DNA from: Ursus arctos
Taxonomy: Eukaryota > Chordata > Mammalia > Carnivora > Ursidae
DNA length: 64,000 bases
Direction of reading: 5' to 3'
NCBI RefSeq assembly: GCF_023065955.2
Contig: NW_026622808.1
Location: 44,838,475-44,902,474 of the forward strand
Made by a program: the position numbers and the translations under genes
Part shown: piece after piece, positions 38,199-51,579 of the stretch
Layout: every line of letters starts with the position of its first letter
Numbering within the stretch: position 1 is the first letter of the stretch
The notes under the pieces: generated by a model
Databases searched by the model: none
Told to the model about the DNA's origin: nothing
Seen by the model: the letters and a program-made list of their open reading frames with translations, nothing else

Positions 38199-40869
38199 GA
38201 CAAGACATATGTCAAAAGCAAGCATCTATTTTAACTCATACAACTATGAAGAAATAGTTCCAAAATGCGTTCCAGTGCATTCTTTCCAAAAGTAACATTT
38301 GTTCTAAATTAGATATTTGGAAAGAAGAAATCTCAGAGTGTACAAAGGGATAGGAATTTTTGCCGAAGGATGGTGTCAATGCTAGTCAGGTCGAGGTAAC
38401 AAAGGTATCTGCTAACTTTTATCTGGGTGTTATTTCAGGTACTCTGTGCTCCCTGAAACTTACAAAGGGCTTAGCAATTTAAAATTGGTGGTGGGATTTG
38501 CTCAAGCTGATTTGCTATGTAACAATTTATCATCCTGACAGGTGCTGAGGAGTTCAAGGCAACGTGCTGATGCCTGCTTTCCTAAGTCATGGCTCAGGAG
38601 AAAATATATTTTGTTAGGGAAATTAGAATCCTCCAAATAGACTCTTCAGTGTATTAATATCTCTGCTGGACTCAAGATTGGATATTTCTGTTTACAACTT
38701 GGTTATCTTTATTTGTATCTGTCCAATTTCAGACATGCTACTAGGAAGACATATTGCCAGCTGTTTTAAATTTTAAAAGAACAATTTTATCAACATGATG
38801 TCTTTTTAAACCCATATGCACCTTATGGTGAGAATGTGATCCAAAACAGAGTAAAACAAAAGTGCTAAAAAAATTCCTAAATCTTGCTAGTATTCTGGGC
38901 ATCCAAGTCTCCCAGGTTAAATCACATTCTCCTCAAGACAGGAGCACCGGTGGAGACTTATATCATATTGTATTTTACTTCTGCAGTGCAGATTAGTCTC
39001 AAACTCTGACACCAGCATAGAAAATGCTTCCACTGGGTTTGAAAAGTCGTGTGCTAGAGACATAAACTGAGAAAAATAAAGATCTGAGTGAAGGCTGAGC
39101 ACTCCAGTTCCCTGGGGGAAGGCAGGAGTAGATAAGAGTAGACAGAACACAGCAGCAAGGAAAGGACTAATCACCGGGTCAGAGGAGGAGACAGCCCAGA
39201 ACTCCACCAGGACAATAGTGAAGGCTCACAATACTCCCAATTATCGAGCTAAGCAATGCCATGACCTCTCTGACTTTCAGAAGCACGGAAAGTGGCTCAT
39301 TAGAACTCAGGCAGCAGGCACACAGCTCTGAAAGATGCACAACATATAGAGAGGGAGGGAAACCATCAATCTATTATGTGTCTACTGGACACCTGGTGTT
39401 ATAGTTAGGGATTTATGTCTCCATTTATTCTGTGCGTGGTCCCTAAAGGTCTTAAAACAATCCCGATTCTCATTGAAAATTGTGCATAGGATTTTCTTGA
39501 GAAAAAAAATTCAGGTTTTATAACTAATTCAGTCGAAAGTGGTTATAACTGGGGGAAGAAAGAACTGGGCAGATGGGGCAGGAATGGGAAGGAGGTGCTT
39601 TACTATATGCCTTTTAGATGTTTGGTTGAAAATACGGAAATGTGTTATTTATTCAAAAATAAATTAAAAGGTTTAAGGTACATAGTTAAACACTTTCGGA
39701 TGACTTTGAAAGCATGCCTTTTCCCACATAAGCTACCATTTTGGGAAAATGCAAGCGAGCACTTCCTTGCCAGGATGAACAATTCCTTCAGTCTTTCAGC
39801 CAGATCGCTTTAAGCATATTTTGTGGAACTGAGCATTCTCTCCTGATTTTTTCACCCTGTGGGTATTAAAATCCTAAATTAAGAAGCCGTGGATTAACCA
39901 AAGACTTCCAGACCCTCTTAGTGGGTAGTGGATTGCTAACAATAACAAAGTCTAAAATCTTGTTTAATTTCCATGTTAATTGACGAGATAATAAGCATTG
40001 ATTCTGCATATATGCGTGTGTTGGCCACGTCACTGCAATTATACGGCATGTTTTATTTATGAGAGAGGCCCCAGATTGCTCCAGTGATCATCAGAACCAG
40101 TTCTTCCCTCTCAAATGAGCATCAGAAAAGTCTGCATAATGACAGTCACCAATGGAAAATTGAAGGTTCTCCTTTTTCCCATTACACTGTATGATAATTT
40201 AAGCCCAGACCAATCAAATGTCCAGCATTCTTACTCAGAAATTTAATTTCCACTACATCAGACAGGCGGTAAAATGCTGTAGGCCATCTGCTGGCAGCTC
40301 CACTCGGTGGGCCCATGACAAAGCCGCAGTCTTTCCAAGTGGTTTTGCTGATGCCCAGCCAAAGAGAGAAAAAAGGCCTGACAGGGGACCCTCTGCGTTG
40401 TCAACAGGTTTGGGCCCTGTGCCTGCTGGCTTCTGGAAAACAAATCTCAAAGAATTGTTTCATTACAAAACAAATCAACAAGTACAGATGTTGCATGAAA
40501 CATGTAACACAAAAGGGTCATCATAAAGACAAGACGTCACAGTGCAGACCATTATGAGGTCACAACAGCGTGGGCATGCAGGAAGAGAGCAGCAAAATGT
40601 AGACAGATAACCTATTAGAGAGAGAGATAAATAACAAATAAACAAACAAGCAAATACCCGACTCCACAATCTGTGCAGGCAATGAGTAGGGGCAGGAAGG
40701 TAGTGGAGGTCCACGAGTGTCGGTAGTGTGAACAGCAAACAAGAGTGGTGAGGTCATATAAGCTGTGTGCTATCAGACCAGAAAACAGGCTCTTGAGCAA
40801 GTCACTAAGCTCTCTGGGCATGTACATGAATATACAGCAAGTATTTAAATAAGCTAATGTTTCTAACAC

Positions 40870-41255
40870 TGCAGAAGATCTTTGTTTCCAGAAGGGCAGA
40901 GTAGACATATTTTCCCTAATCCTCCTGCTAAGTATAGCTAAAAAGCCTGGATGTGACATATAAGACAAACACAAGTCTAAAGGGGGAGAAAAGAAGACAG
41001 ATCTTCAAGGGACCTTGGAACTCAAACAACAGGGCAGTGAGTTCCCTGGTTTTTTTTTTTTTTTTTTTTTTGTCTCATGTATGTCAGACCAGATGAGAAG
41101 GAAGCCACCCACCCACTCCAAAACACCAAAGGTCACAAACGGAAGAAGTCCCAACAAAAGCCTGCTCTCTCTAGCCAAAAGGATAGGAAAGAGACAGCCT
41201 AGCAAAATAGAAAACTTTTAGAAAATAACTGCTCTACTCCAGCTAAACACAATTA
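40870..41255 (+). mobile_element. L1 5'-region fragment
   Basis: CTGCTAAGTATAGCTAAAAAGCC, CAAACAACAGGGCAGTGAGTTCCC and AGAGACAGCCTAGCAAAATAG match the leader region of older mammalian L1 elements. A run of about 22 T interrupts it at 41050-41071. Confidence 0.55.
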
Positions 41256-41257
41256 CA

Positions 41258-41447
41258 GAGACATGAGAGAGAGAGAGAGAGAGCACGCGCGCGTGCCCCC
41301 CAGCGGAGGGAGGGGCAGACGGAGAGGGAGAAGCAGACTCCCCAATAGCAGGGAGCCCAATGTGATGCGGGAAGTCGATCCCAGGACCCTGGGATCATGA
41401 CCTGAACCAAAGGCAGACACTTCACTAACTGAGCCACCCTGGCGCCC
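41258..41447 (-). mobile_element. SINEC SINE (antisense)
   Basis: GAGAGAGAGAGAG and GGGAGGGGCAGACGGAGAGG followed by TGAGCCACCCTGGCGCCC. Confidence 0.92.
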
Positions 41448-41587
41448 TATTTGTCAGTTTTGTTTTGTGATTATATCCTCACTGATTTTAATAGCTTCAG
41501 ATCCTAGTGAGTGCTCAATATTCATTTAGGAGATGAATTACCAGTTCACTTCTCTGTGTGTATTGAAGGGGCCTCAGCTTTTTTTTC

Positions 41588-41700
41588 TTAATTTAAAGGT
41601 TTTTATTTTTAAGTAATCTCTGCAACCAACGTGGGGCTCGAACTCACAACCCTGACATCAAGAGTCTCATGCTCCTCCAACTGAGCCAGCCAGGTGCCCC
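41588..41700 (-). mobile_element. Older tRNA-Lys SINE (antisense, short type)
   Basis: AAGTAATCTCTGCAACCAAC, GGGGCTCGAACTCACAACCC and the end GAGCCAGCCAGGTGCCCC. Confidence 0.9.
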
Positions 41701-41754
41701 AAGTTACTGATACTTCTATTCCCTATCATTGTGAGAATTACATGAGAAAACACA

Positions 41755-42495
41755 ACTTTCTTAGGGTATATAAAGAACTCCTACAATTGAACAACAGTAT
41801 TTTTTTTGAATGAGCAAAGGACTGCAATAGACATTTCTCCGAAGAGATAAACTAATGATCACCAGGCACATGAAAAGATGCTCAATATCATTAATCAGAA
41901 GGGAGGTGCAAATTAAAACCGCAAAGAGATACCACCTCATTAGAATGGCTCCTACCAAAAAAAGGGGGAAAAAAACAAACAAACAGAAAATAAGCATTGG
42001 CAAGGATGTGGAGAAATAGAAACCCTTGTGCACTGTTGGTGGGAATGTAAAATGGTGCAGCTGCGATGGAAAATAGTGTGGCAGGTCCTCAAAAAATTAA
42101 AAATAGAATTAACATATGCTCCAAAATGCAATTTCTGGGTATATACCCAAGTGAATTGAAAGCAAGGGCTCATACATATATTTGCACACCCACATTCATA
42201 GCAGCATTGTTCACGATAGCCGAAAAGCAGAAGCAGCCCAAGTGTCCACCGATGGATGAATGAATAAACCAAATGTGGCGTATCTATACAATGAGGAGAG
42301 GAGGAAATGGGCAGGCATTGTTTTAATGGGTAAGAGTTTCACGATGCAAGATGAAAAGAGTTCTAGAGATTGATGGTGGTAATGGCTGTACAAGAAAAGA
42401 ATGTGAATACACTTACTGCTACTACTGTACACTTAAAAACCAGTTAAGATGGTACATTTTATGTTCTGTGTATTTTACCATATTTTTTAAAAAAT
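41755..42495 (+). mobile_element. L1 3' portion (ORF2 end and 3' UTR)
   Basis: AGGACTGCAATAGACATTTC, AAAGAGATACCACCTCATTA, GTGCACTGTTGGTGGGAATG and GTGTCCACCGATGGATGAAT are conserved ORF2-end sequences in sense orientation. A 3' end with poly-A follows (TTTTAAAAAATTAT). Many stops; inactive. Confidence 0.9.
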
Positions 42496-43284
42496 TATAC
42501 ACAACCACAATATAATAGAGACTCACTGAATGGAGATTACAGCGGTGGAGTATAAAATTCATATTTTGTAACAACCCTGTGTTCTTGCCTATAATCGCAG
42601 CTAACAGAAGAGGATTTAGCTATATATGTAGGTCTCATCGCCGTTTACACCAGCTTCCCAGTTTGGCGAGATCAATCAGGAGAAAGGGGAAAGTCAGGGA
42701 AGGGCCAGGGCTAGTGTCTGCAACAACACTACCATCTAAAAGTTAGACTGATATTGCCTGGCTGCATAAGATACTGTCTCAGCAAGAAAGAAAGTAAGTA
42801 TCCCGTCTCCTTTAACTGCAGAAAAAGAACAGAGCTGGCTATAGAATAACAGAATTAGATTAGGCCTTGGAAAAAAAAATCAATACAAGTTATCCCAATG
42901 CTCAGAGCCCATCTTTCTAGTTTATTCAACAGAGTTTGTGGAAACAAAATTGAAGAAGAACTCGGTAAACTAAATTATTCCTCTAAAGTTCCCACTGGAA
43001 AGGAAAGGATCATCTTTACGAATAGAATTAAAGACATATTTAGTTGGAGAAGGAACTTCCTAAGGCACATTCTTGCCTCGTGGAAGGAAGAACAGCACTC
43101 AGAGACAAGATCAGAGCTTGGCAGGTCAAAGAGCTGAGCAGCATTCTTGCCTCAGCTGTGGACCACAGGGCTGCCTGGTGCTGGAAGACAGGCAATGCCT
43201 TCCCTGATTGTGGCCTCAGACTGAGGTGATCCAAGCTGCCTTAACTTCATTCTTCAAGTGAACTCATTTGACAGAGGTTTTAAT

Positions 43285-44035
43285 AAACCTTATGAAGTAA
43301 AACATTTTTATGTATGTTTTCCCCCCTGGGACCACCTCCCAAGTCAAGATATAAAACATTTCCTTATCCACAAAAGTCCCCTCATGCTGCTTCAAAATCA
43401 CTCTCTCTTCCAAAGGGTAACCACTCTTCTAACTTCTGTCACCTGAGATTAATTTTCCTTGCTCTTGAACTTCATGTAAATGGAATCATACAGCCTATGT
43501 ACTCCTTTTTTGTGTCTGGCTTCTTTATTCAACATGTGGTTTTGAAGTTTATTCTTGTTTTTGTGTGTATTTGTAGTTTTTTCTTTTTTATTGATGAGTA
43601 GTATTTCAAAGAGCATAACCCAACAGCCAGTAAGCATGAAAAGGTACTCAGAATCATTACTCATTGAGGGAATGCAAATTAAAATCACATTATGATACCA
43701 GAATGAATAAAGCTTTAAAAAGGCTGGCAATGCCAAGTGTTGGTGAGGATATAGCAAAACTGAAACTCATGTATTATTGGTGGAAGTGTAAAATGGAGTG
43801 ATCTTTTTTGGAAAAGTATTTGGCAGTTTCTAAGAAAATTGAACATAATTTATTCTATGACCCAGCAACTCTATTCCTAGATATACATCCAAGAGATATG
43901 AGTGCATATGTACACAAAAATACTCATAGAAAAATGTTCATAGCGGCTTTATTCATAATGGACCCAAAATGGAAACAACCCAAATATCCAGATTCATAAA
44001 CTGTACTATATGCAAATGAAGAGTTTTTGAGGTTC
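43285..44035. mobile_element. L1 fragment with 5' inversion
   Basis: 43285-43606 is antisense L1 (GGGTAACCACTCTTCTAACT, AATGGAATCATACAGCCTAT, TTTATTGATGAGTAGTATTTC). 43607-44035 is sense L1 (GAGGATATAGCAAAACTGAAAC, GACCCAGCAACTCTATTCCT, ATAATGGACCCAAAATGG). Confidence 0.7.
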
Positions 44036-44339
44036 TACTGTGGGCAAAACATACCCTTCCTCCCTGTCATCTCTTACCTTAATGGGCATGACACCCTTTT
44101 CTTAGGGATTCTATTTCATCCTCAGGTTCCCCTGAGAGCAGGGAGGGAGTGTTAGACACCATATATCTCCCATGACCACATATCTGCCCAACTTTCCCTG
44201 GCGTATGTCACATCCTAGGTTGTGGGTCACGTGGTAGTCAACAAAGGTCCAATTTCATAAACATTTCCTGAGCAGGATGCTAGATGCGGAGAGGAAGATA
44301 CAAAGATAATGAAGATGTAGTCCCTGCCGAGGAGATAGT

Positions 44340-44560
44340 GGCCGAGAGCATGATTCCTGGAGTCAGAAAGACATGTGCTTGAATCCCAAATCGTATTCGT
44401 GGTGTGCTCCTGGGCGAGCCCTGATCTCATCTGTGTAAGTCATCTGCACGATGCAAATGATAATACTAGTGCCACCAAAAGAGCTTTCTAAGAACTGCAT
44501 GTGAAGTGTATGTACTTCCTAAGTCCGGCACTTAGAAGTTTTAAATCAATGCTGTTGACG
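44340..44560 (+). repeat. MIR SINE
   Basis: GAGCATGATTCCTGGAGTCAG and GTGCTTGAATCCCAAATCG begin a sense MIR with a weaker 3' half. Confidence 0.65.
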
Positions 44561-44799
44561 ACAATGATGTTCACCCTCTAGTGAGGAGAAAAGATAAACC
44601 GTAATGAATTACACATTCAAAGCAGATGGTCCCAAGTGTTAAAATAGCGGTAACATGCGCTTTGGAGAAATAGGAAGGAGAGGCTAATTTGGGCTAGAAC
44701 ATTCTAGTAAGATCTCTCTAAGATTTATAGAGAGCTGGGTGTCAGCTGAGGAAACAAGAACCACAGCTCAAATTTTAACGATCAAAGAGTGCAGTGAGA

Positions 44800-45015
44800 G
44801 GCAACAGGATATAATAAAAAGAGCATTCAGCTTGAGACCGTACAGTCTTACATTTGAATCTAGGCTCACTCATTTATTAGCCATAGGATTTTGAACAAGT
44901 CACTTAACACCTCCAAGCTTCCATTTCGCCATCTGTAAATGATAATTCTTATGTCTGGTGGTTGTTGAGGAGCAAAGGAAATATTTATCAAATACCTAGC
45001 ACAGCACCAGTGACT
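44800..45015 (+). repeat. MIR SINE
   Basis: AAAAAGAGCATTCAGCTTGA, CATTTGAATCTAGGCTCACT, CAAGTCACTTAACACCTCC and ACCTAGCACAGCACCAG. Confidence 0.85.
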
Positions 45016-46529
45016 CCAAGCACACGTTTTCACAATCACATTAACTGAGTGAGACACTCAGAGTCCACACACACATCTTCTTGGGGTGAGGCTGGTGGTT
45101 CTTTTCAAAAAGGGAACGTCATGAGCACCCTGGTGGCATTTGCCGACAGCAGTGCGTCTCACGGTGGTTATAAAACACTTAGGAAATCCAGCAGTCCTTT
45201 CAGCCAGGAAAATGCACGCTTACATAGACACTTTTACATAATTCAAGAGATTCTGAGACTCTCCAAAATAATTCACGGAGCCACCGAGCTTCCAGAGCCC
45301 CCAGGGACCTAGCACCAAGAAAAGCATAAGCCGAACGGTCAAAGGCAAGCGTCATAGAACCTCACTCACTCCTACGATCTGCTATTTAAGACTGGCAGAA
45401 GAAGAAGCAGGGCAGGGAACCAAGGTGTGAGCCAGTCTGTGAGCAAACACTCTCCTTTGATTACATTTCTTCTCACTCAAACAGTTTACCAAACCTCAGC
45501 ACCATTAGCACCCTGCAGAGCGTGCACTCGCTCCGCCTGCCAGCTAACATGCAAGAGCCCCAGGGTAGCTACCTTGGGGAGGGGTCTTGTGGGCGGATCC
45601 GTAAGTCCCCATAGCATCATTTCTCAAGCCTGTGCCAGCAAGCCACACCTTTCCTTTCCCCAAACAGACACCTACCTCAATACACTCATGTGTCACCCTC
45701 ATATTGCCAAAGGGCCAGACTGATGGAGAGATTTTTTTTTTAATGTTTTTTTCCAGATGGTTCGGCTCCGTGTGTAAACAGCCTAAATGTGCCATAACGT
45801 TATGAGATACTGGATTAGGGAAAAATTATGTATCCTCACCTGAACTGTCGACAGATGCTGCTATGTCTTTTTGAGAATGCCATTGGTGATTTGGTCTTCT
45901 TCCTCCTCCCTCTGTTCTTCCCCTTTCCCTTGTTCCTCCACTCCTCCTCCTCCTTCTTTCTCTTCTTCTCCTTTAGCTTCATTATGCTGTTTCTTGCCCA
46001 TGTGTTTGCCCCTCTCTCCTAGTCCATTCTCGGCCCTCCCCTAAGCTCCAGGAGGCTAATTTCTACGGACTCCACATCCAAGGCTGCCTTGCTGCACCCG
46101 CCAGAGATCAGCATGTGGGTACTTCTTCCCCACTCTCTCCCTGCTTTGCTGATGTCTAAGCCATGGCCGCCTCCCTTCAACCACAGCGCTGTGAAGTGGC
46201 TTTGCTATAAGAATCCATGTGCCACTGGGCTCCATAATACGATTTCTTCTCCTTGCCCCTTTCAGGACTAAGGATGCTAGCAGTCTATTATTGTTGCTAG
46301 ACTCTGGGTGCCTCAACATCCATGCTTAAGTTTCCTACCCCACCCACTGAGTAATCCTTTCATGGGTGTCCCTGATGCCATCTAACTTAGATCTGCAACC
46401 CACCAGGACAGGACTCTGATGACAACGTCATCTCCAAGGTTATCTTCTCTAGGACTATTATTTGTTGGCTGTCCTCATGTATCACAGTGTTGACTACTTC
46501 ACCAAAGTGAAGTCACAATAACTCCATGA

Positions 46530-46650
46530 GGAAGGTATTATTTTGCAGATGAAAAAGTACACCCAGCAGTTTTAAAGATCTTATTTCAGACACAATCAGT
46601 AAGTGGCAGAGTCAGAATTCCAACTTAGACCTTTCTACTGTAGAGCCTCT
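46530..46650 (-). repeat. MIR fragment (antisense)
   Basis: TTTTGCAGATGAAAAAGTAC and GTAAGTGGCAGAGTCAGAATTC fit reverse MIR. Confidence 0.65.
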
Positions 46651-46679
46651 TTTTGACCACTACCAACAGTTCTCCAAAA

Positions 46680-46765
46680 CGGTCCATGTCAGAATCATCT
46701 GGAATGTGTGTTACAGATCCAGATTCTGGGAAACCTACCCAGAGCCCTCTGTGAGGAAACCAGCT
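46680..46765 (+). repeat. MER5A-like fragment
   Basis: GTCAGAATCATCTGGAATGT and CAGATCCAGATTCTGGG resemble the 5' half of MER5A. Confidence 0.5.
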
Positions 46766-47329
46766 CTAGGTTTGAACTTGGCAGTGAGATTGGCTCAGGG
46801 TTATCACCTTATCCACAAGAGATAATTGCACAGGCTAACTGGCAACCTATGGGATGGGCTGGCATTAAAACTCTGACCAGGATGCCAATAGTAATTAGTG
46901 AGGCCAATCAAATTCTGTCTTTCCCCAGTTTAAATGAAAAATGCTAAGGGAATTAGTCAGGGGGTAGAGGGAGGAGAGAAAAGAAAACCCATAAAGGGAG
47001 GCAAGCAATGAGAGAGTGACATGGCCATATGGTTCACAGTGACCAGTGATGCAGTAATAAGATAGCAGTGTCCTGGAGCCAACTTGAAGACTGGACAATG
47101 GCTATTCTTGGCTTCCATTGAGATCTATCTCCTCTCACCCATCAACTTACCAGTGATCTAAGTAATTGTTGGTCATGTGTTCCCTGAACCAGACTTATCT
47201 GAGTTGATACATCCCCTGGTTTTTACAGAAAGAGCTCTAAGCTGACATAAGAGAAGTAGCCTTCCCACCAGGCTTCCTGCACTTATACTGTCCACTTCTA
47301 TAAACTGTTACTCACATTGAAGCCAGAGT

Positions 47330-47882
47330 GACTTTTCCAAAAAGTAAATCTAACTTTATTACCCTCTTTGCTTAAAATCCACAAATGCTTTCCCATTCTG
47401 TTGACGTGGAGTGAAGATGCCCTCCTGTGGCCTACGAGCTTCTGCGTGGTCTTACCCACCATGACTCCTCTTCCTCCTCAGGTAGAGCTTCACTCCCCAT
47501 CAGCCTCTCTGGTCCAGACACATTGGCCTTTACCTTCAGTCCCTCCGAATCACCACACTCCCTCCTGCCCCTGAGATAGTACAAGCTATTCCTTCTGCCC
47601 ACGATGTGGTTCCTTTGGCACTGCACCTACTTAACTCCTGCTCATCATCACATCACTTCCCCAGGGATGCCTCCCTGATCTCCCCGACACCAATCTCATA
47701 GCATCCCCTTGCACAGTACTGTTCATGGGTATGACTTTTTCAGATGATCACTTAATATCTGTCTTTCCCACTAAGCTGTCTGTGATCAGGGCCCATGTCT
47801 GATTTTGCTCACTGTTGTGTCTCCAGCACCTTGTAGAGTGCCTGCCCTATAGCAGGCACTCAAATGTTTGTTGACTGCATGA
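47330..47882 (+). repeat. L2 fragment directly upstream of SNTN
   Basis: CTTAAAATCCACAAATGCTTTCCC, GTGGTCTTACCCACCATGAC, and the 3' end ATAGCAGGCACTCAAATGTTTGTTGA. It ends 146 bases before the SNTN start codon. Confidence 0.8.
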
Positions 47883-47985
47883 ATGGTTTAATGTCCACAT
47901 ACAATAACACTAGCAGAAAGCTCTCCTAAAAGTGCCTTACATAGTTGTCATGGAGTGAACGACAACAGTAACAGTGGGCAAGTGA

Positions 47986-48270
<285 letters not shown>

Positions 48271-48848
48271 TAAGTTAAATTGCAGAAACAAAGGGAACAA
48301 ATGGGAGGCTTTAACTGCAAACTGAAAAGATGATATAATTAACACAAATATCTTTGTGTCTTGAGAAACATTCATAAATCAAAATTAGTAAGGATTTTAA
48401 CTGTACAACAAATTCTTTTAGACTATCCATGACAGAGGGAAACTGTTTCATATCATTCGAAGTATCAAATTATAGCTAATAAATTAAAAATATTCTTTCT
48501 CATGTAATTTTATTTAGGAGATGTACTGTAGCTCAAAAAACTTTCTTGAACACTCAACAAGTGCTAGGTAGTACTGTAATAGGTGAGGGGTGGAAGGTTT
48601 TGAGATAAATTGCATACCTCTTGCTCTCAAAGGCTTCACAGATTAATGGAGATTACGGCAATAGAATATAACACAGCCAAAAAAAAAAAAAGAAAGAAAG
48701 AAACACAAGCCATGTTGCAGGTACACTATATGCAGAGTGAAAAGGTAGTGCATTGTATAAAGAAGATAATAATGGTGCAGAGTTTCTAGAAAATCAAGGG
48801 AAACTCACCAAGAAGACTATAAAAGATCTAAAATATCATAGAGTCCTT

Positions 48849-49060
48849 GGGGTGCCTGGGTGGTGCAATTGGTTGAGTGTCCAATGTTTAATTGGGGCTC
48901 AGGTCGTGATCTCAGGGTCGTGAGACTGACCCCTGCATGGAGCCCTGTGTGGAGCCCCACACTCAGTGTGGAGTCTGCTTCAGACTCTCCCTCCCTCTCC
49001 CTCTGCCCCTCCCCTGCTCTCCCTTTCTCTAAAATAAAAATAAATAAATCTTTTTAAAAA
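48849..49060 (+). mobile_element. SINEC SINE in SNTN intron 1
   Basis: GGGGTGCCTGGGTGGTGCAA head, CTCTGCCCCTCCCC run, AAATAAAAATAAATAAATC tail. The flanks AAATATCATAGAGTCC and AAATATCATGGAGTTC are the target-site duplication. Confidence 0.94.
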
Positions 49061-49424
49061 TATCATGGAGTTCAGCTTCCTAATTTCACAAATAAAAAAA
49101 ATGAGCCCCCCTCCCTAAGGTGATAAGGTCTTGATGCAGAATTCAGATCTTGAACCCAAAAGTTTCCATTAAGGATTTGTCAAAGATGTCACCAAGTACT
49201 ATTGTTCTTACTGGCATTCTCAAAAACCATTCCAGCCATTGTGGGTTGAAATATCAAGCAAATTTGATCTGCAGTTTGTAAGGGAGTGAGGTACATCTTC
49301 CTGCCTCCCATCTGGCCCCTGATCCAATCTCTTCTGATATATCAGGTGAAATAACTTCCCCAAATGCAAATCTGACCATGCCATTGCTCTTTATTGAATT
49401 CCCTCTTTAAAATCTGTTTTCTGT

Positions 49425-49535
49425 ACTAGACTTTAAGCCCTAGGAGTGCAGGAACATGTTTCTCGGTCACAGATGCACCCCCGCCCAGCTCAGCACCTAG
49501 AGTCTCAGGTAGGCTAAGCTACTGGAACAAATAAA
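49425..49535 (+). repeat. L2 3' end
   Basis: CTAGACTTTAAGCCCTAGGAGTGCAGGAAC and CAGCTCAGCACCTAGAGTC fit the L2 3' terminus. Confidence 0.65.
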
Positions 49536-49982
49536 CAAACTTCCAATCCTTAGTGTTTTATGGCACAAAAGTTATTGTTTTTTTCTTTTTTGTGTGACAG
49601 TGTGGAGCCAGGGCTCCAGGTCTGTGGCAGATTTACTCCATGTAGCCACGTAGGGGCCAGGGATGGTGGTGATGCTTGTGGTTTTAACATGTGGCTTCGC
49701 AAGTGTCCTGGATAATGTCTATGTTAGTCAGATGGAAGTGGGAAAGACAGAGAAGAGCTTACATGGAAGATGACCACACCTTTCTGCTCCTTTTCCACTT
49801 GAGGGACTTCAGTCCTGTAGTGACACAAATGCAAGAAAGACTAGGATATGGGCTAGACACACTTGAACACTTCTTTACTACGTGGCAAGGAGCAAAAGGG
49901 GCTTGAAAGACAGATGACTGCTCCACTAGAGGGTTCACTGAAGGTTTACTGAAAATAAATTAATTTTTCAATCATTGTATTG

Positions 49983-50268
49983 CTTTACTTAATTTTTTAA
50001 AAGATTTTTTAATTAATTAGTTGATTAATAGCATGTGTGAAAGTGCTTTACTTTATTTTTTTAAAGATTTTTTAATTAATTAATTGACTAATTAATAGCA
50101 TGTGCGAGCAGACAGAGGGGCAGAAGGAGAGGGAGACAAAGAATCCGGAGCTGACTCTGCAGTGAGTGCAGAGCCCAACACGGGGCTTGACCTCATGACC
50201 CTGAGATCATGACCTGAGCAAAAATCAAAAGTCCCACCATTAACAGACTGAGCCAGCCAGGTGTCCCT
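49983..50268 (-). mobile_element. SINE (antisense) with duplicated tail, before SNTN exon 2
   Basis: The element reads AAAGATTTTTTAATTAATTAATTG, AGCATGTGCGAGCAGACAGAGG, CATGACCCTGAGATCATGAC and ends TGAGCCAGCCAGGTGTCCC. About 63 bases at its left end (49981-50043) are repeated at 50044-50106. Flanks TGTATTGCTT (about 49977) and TGTATTGCTT (about 50269) are the target-site duplication. Confidence 0.88.
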
Positions 50269-50343
50269 GTATTGCTTGACTTTAGATGCAGAAATAAACA
50301 CCCAAGCTCCCAAATCATTATTTTTCTTTCATTTTGTTGGCAG

Positions 50344-50378
50344 CATTTCAATCTCGAAACAACTGGCTTCAATAAAAG
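50344..50378 (+). CDS. SNTN: Sentan, coding exon 2 (35-bp microexon)
   Basis: This exon is too short for open-frame scans. It has a T-rich tract and TTGGCAG acceptor, and donor AAAAG|GTAAGAC, a near-perfect consensus. The single first base completes codon 37 (AG+C), the exon then encodes ISISKQLASIK, and its last base G joins the AA of the next exon to make Glu49. The peptide ISISKQLAS is an exact match to the sentan segment I know from human. With it included, the protein reaches 147 residues; without it, exons 1 and 3 would be joined with the wrong phase. A minus-strand SINE ends about 75 bases upstream. Confidence 0.93.
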
Positions 50379-51209
50379 GTAAGACAAGGGGTGACTGCGA
50401 TGTACGTATTTCTCCTCTGCCGTGAGAGCACACAAGGAATTAAAAACAACAGGACATCAAAGAATGCCGGAGATGTGAGAGAGCTTGTGGATACATCATC
50501 AAATATTCATCATGTTCTTTTTAAAGATTTGAGAACTAAGGTCCAGTGATAGGAATGAGTTTGCCCAAACTTAGCCCATGCGAGGCCAAGCTAAGATGAA
50601 AATATGGATCCTCTGATTCCCTAATTCAGGGTGCTGCCCACCCTCTCTAGGGGAAGCATTCCCAGTACGTCCAGAGCAAGACCACCAATACCCAACTCAT
50701 GAATGGTCATCGGACTCAGGACGCAATCAACCCCCGACTGCCTCTGTGGGTGGAGTGAAAACACAGTGTGGCCACCTCACAAAACGTAAATATATGCCCT
50801 CAAAATTCAATTTTATAGGGAAAATATTTTTAGAGCTAACAGTATGGCCATGGAAAGAACCATATAAGAAAAAAAAACCACTCATACACTTGGATCATGA
50901 TCGAATTCCCAAATCTGTGGCTTTAAAATGTCTACAGAATAAGAAGCACAGATCGATACTTACTATTTGTTTTTCCTCCTAGATGGCTGGCCAATGCCTC
51001 CAAAGGAGACTCTGTATTTTTACTTAAATAAATGTCCATCATGATGAAACTATTATTTTTATAGTATCACAATAAGAAACCCATGATTTCTGTTTTACAA
51101 TTTACACAACTTTGGATGCTTTTGATAATGTCCCACTACATGGCTAATACACCTTATCCCTTCTAGGAGGTTGAGGGGGGTTGTAAGTCTCTCCATCACC
51201 CTCACTGCC

Positions 51210-51216
<7 letters not shown>

Positions 51217-51261
<45 letters not shown>
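51217..51261. repeat. (CA)n microsatellite
   Basis: About 22 uninterrupted AC units, inside SNTN intron 2. Confidence 0.97.
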
Positions 51262-51579
51262 ATTCCCAGCACCAGACTCGTTACATTTGACTATTGGACT
51301 GCTGGGCCACATTTATTCCCATGCCTTAAAAAAAACACAGGATGAACAATGGCTCATCTTCCCAGAATGTGCTTTATTCAATGGCAAGTAGTTTTAAATG
51401 TTATCCATTGAAATAAGATGAGCATGGAATAGAGGTCAGTATGAACCCCCATTTCCTCTGCTGGCTGCTTGGGCCTGTGCCCTTGATCTCTTAAGGGTGG
51501 GAATAGAGGTTGAGGACATATTTGCCACTAGCATCCAAAGAGTTTTGTAGCAGGGAAGTTGGAGAAGTGCTAGCATGTT

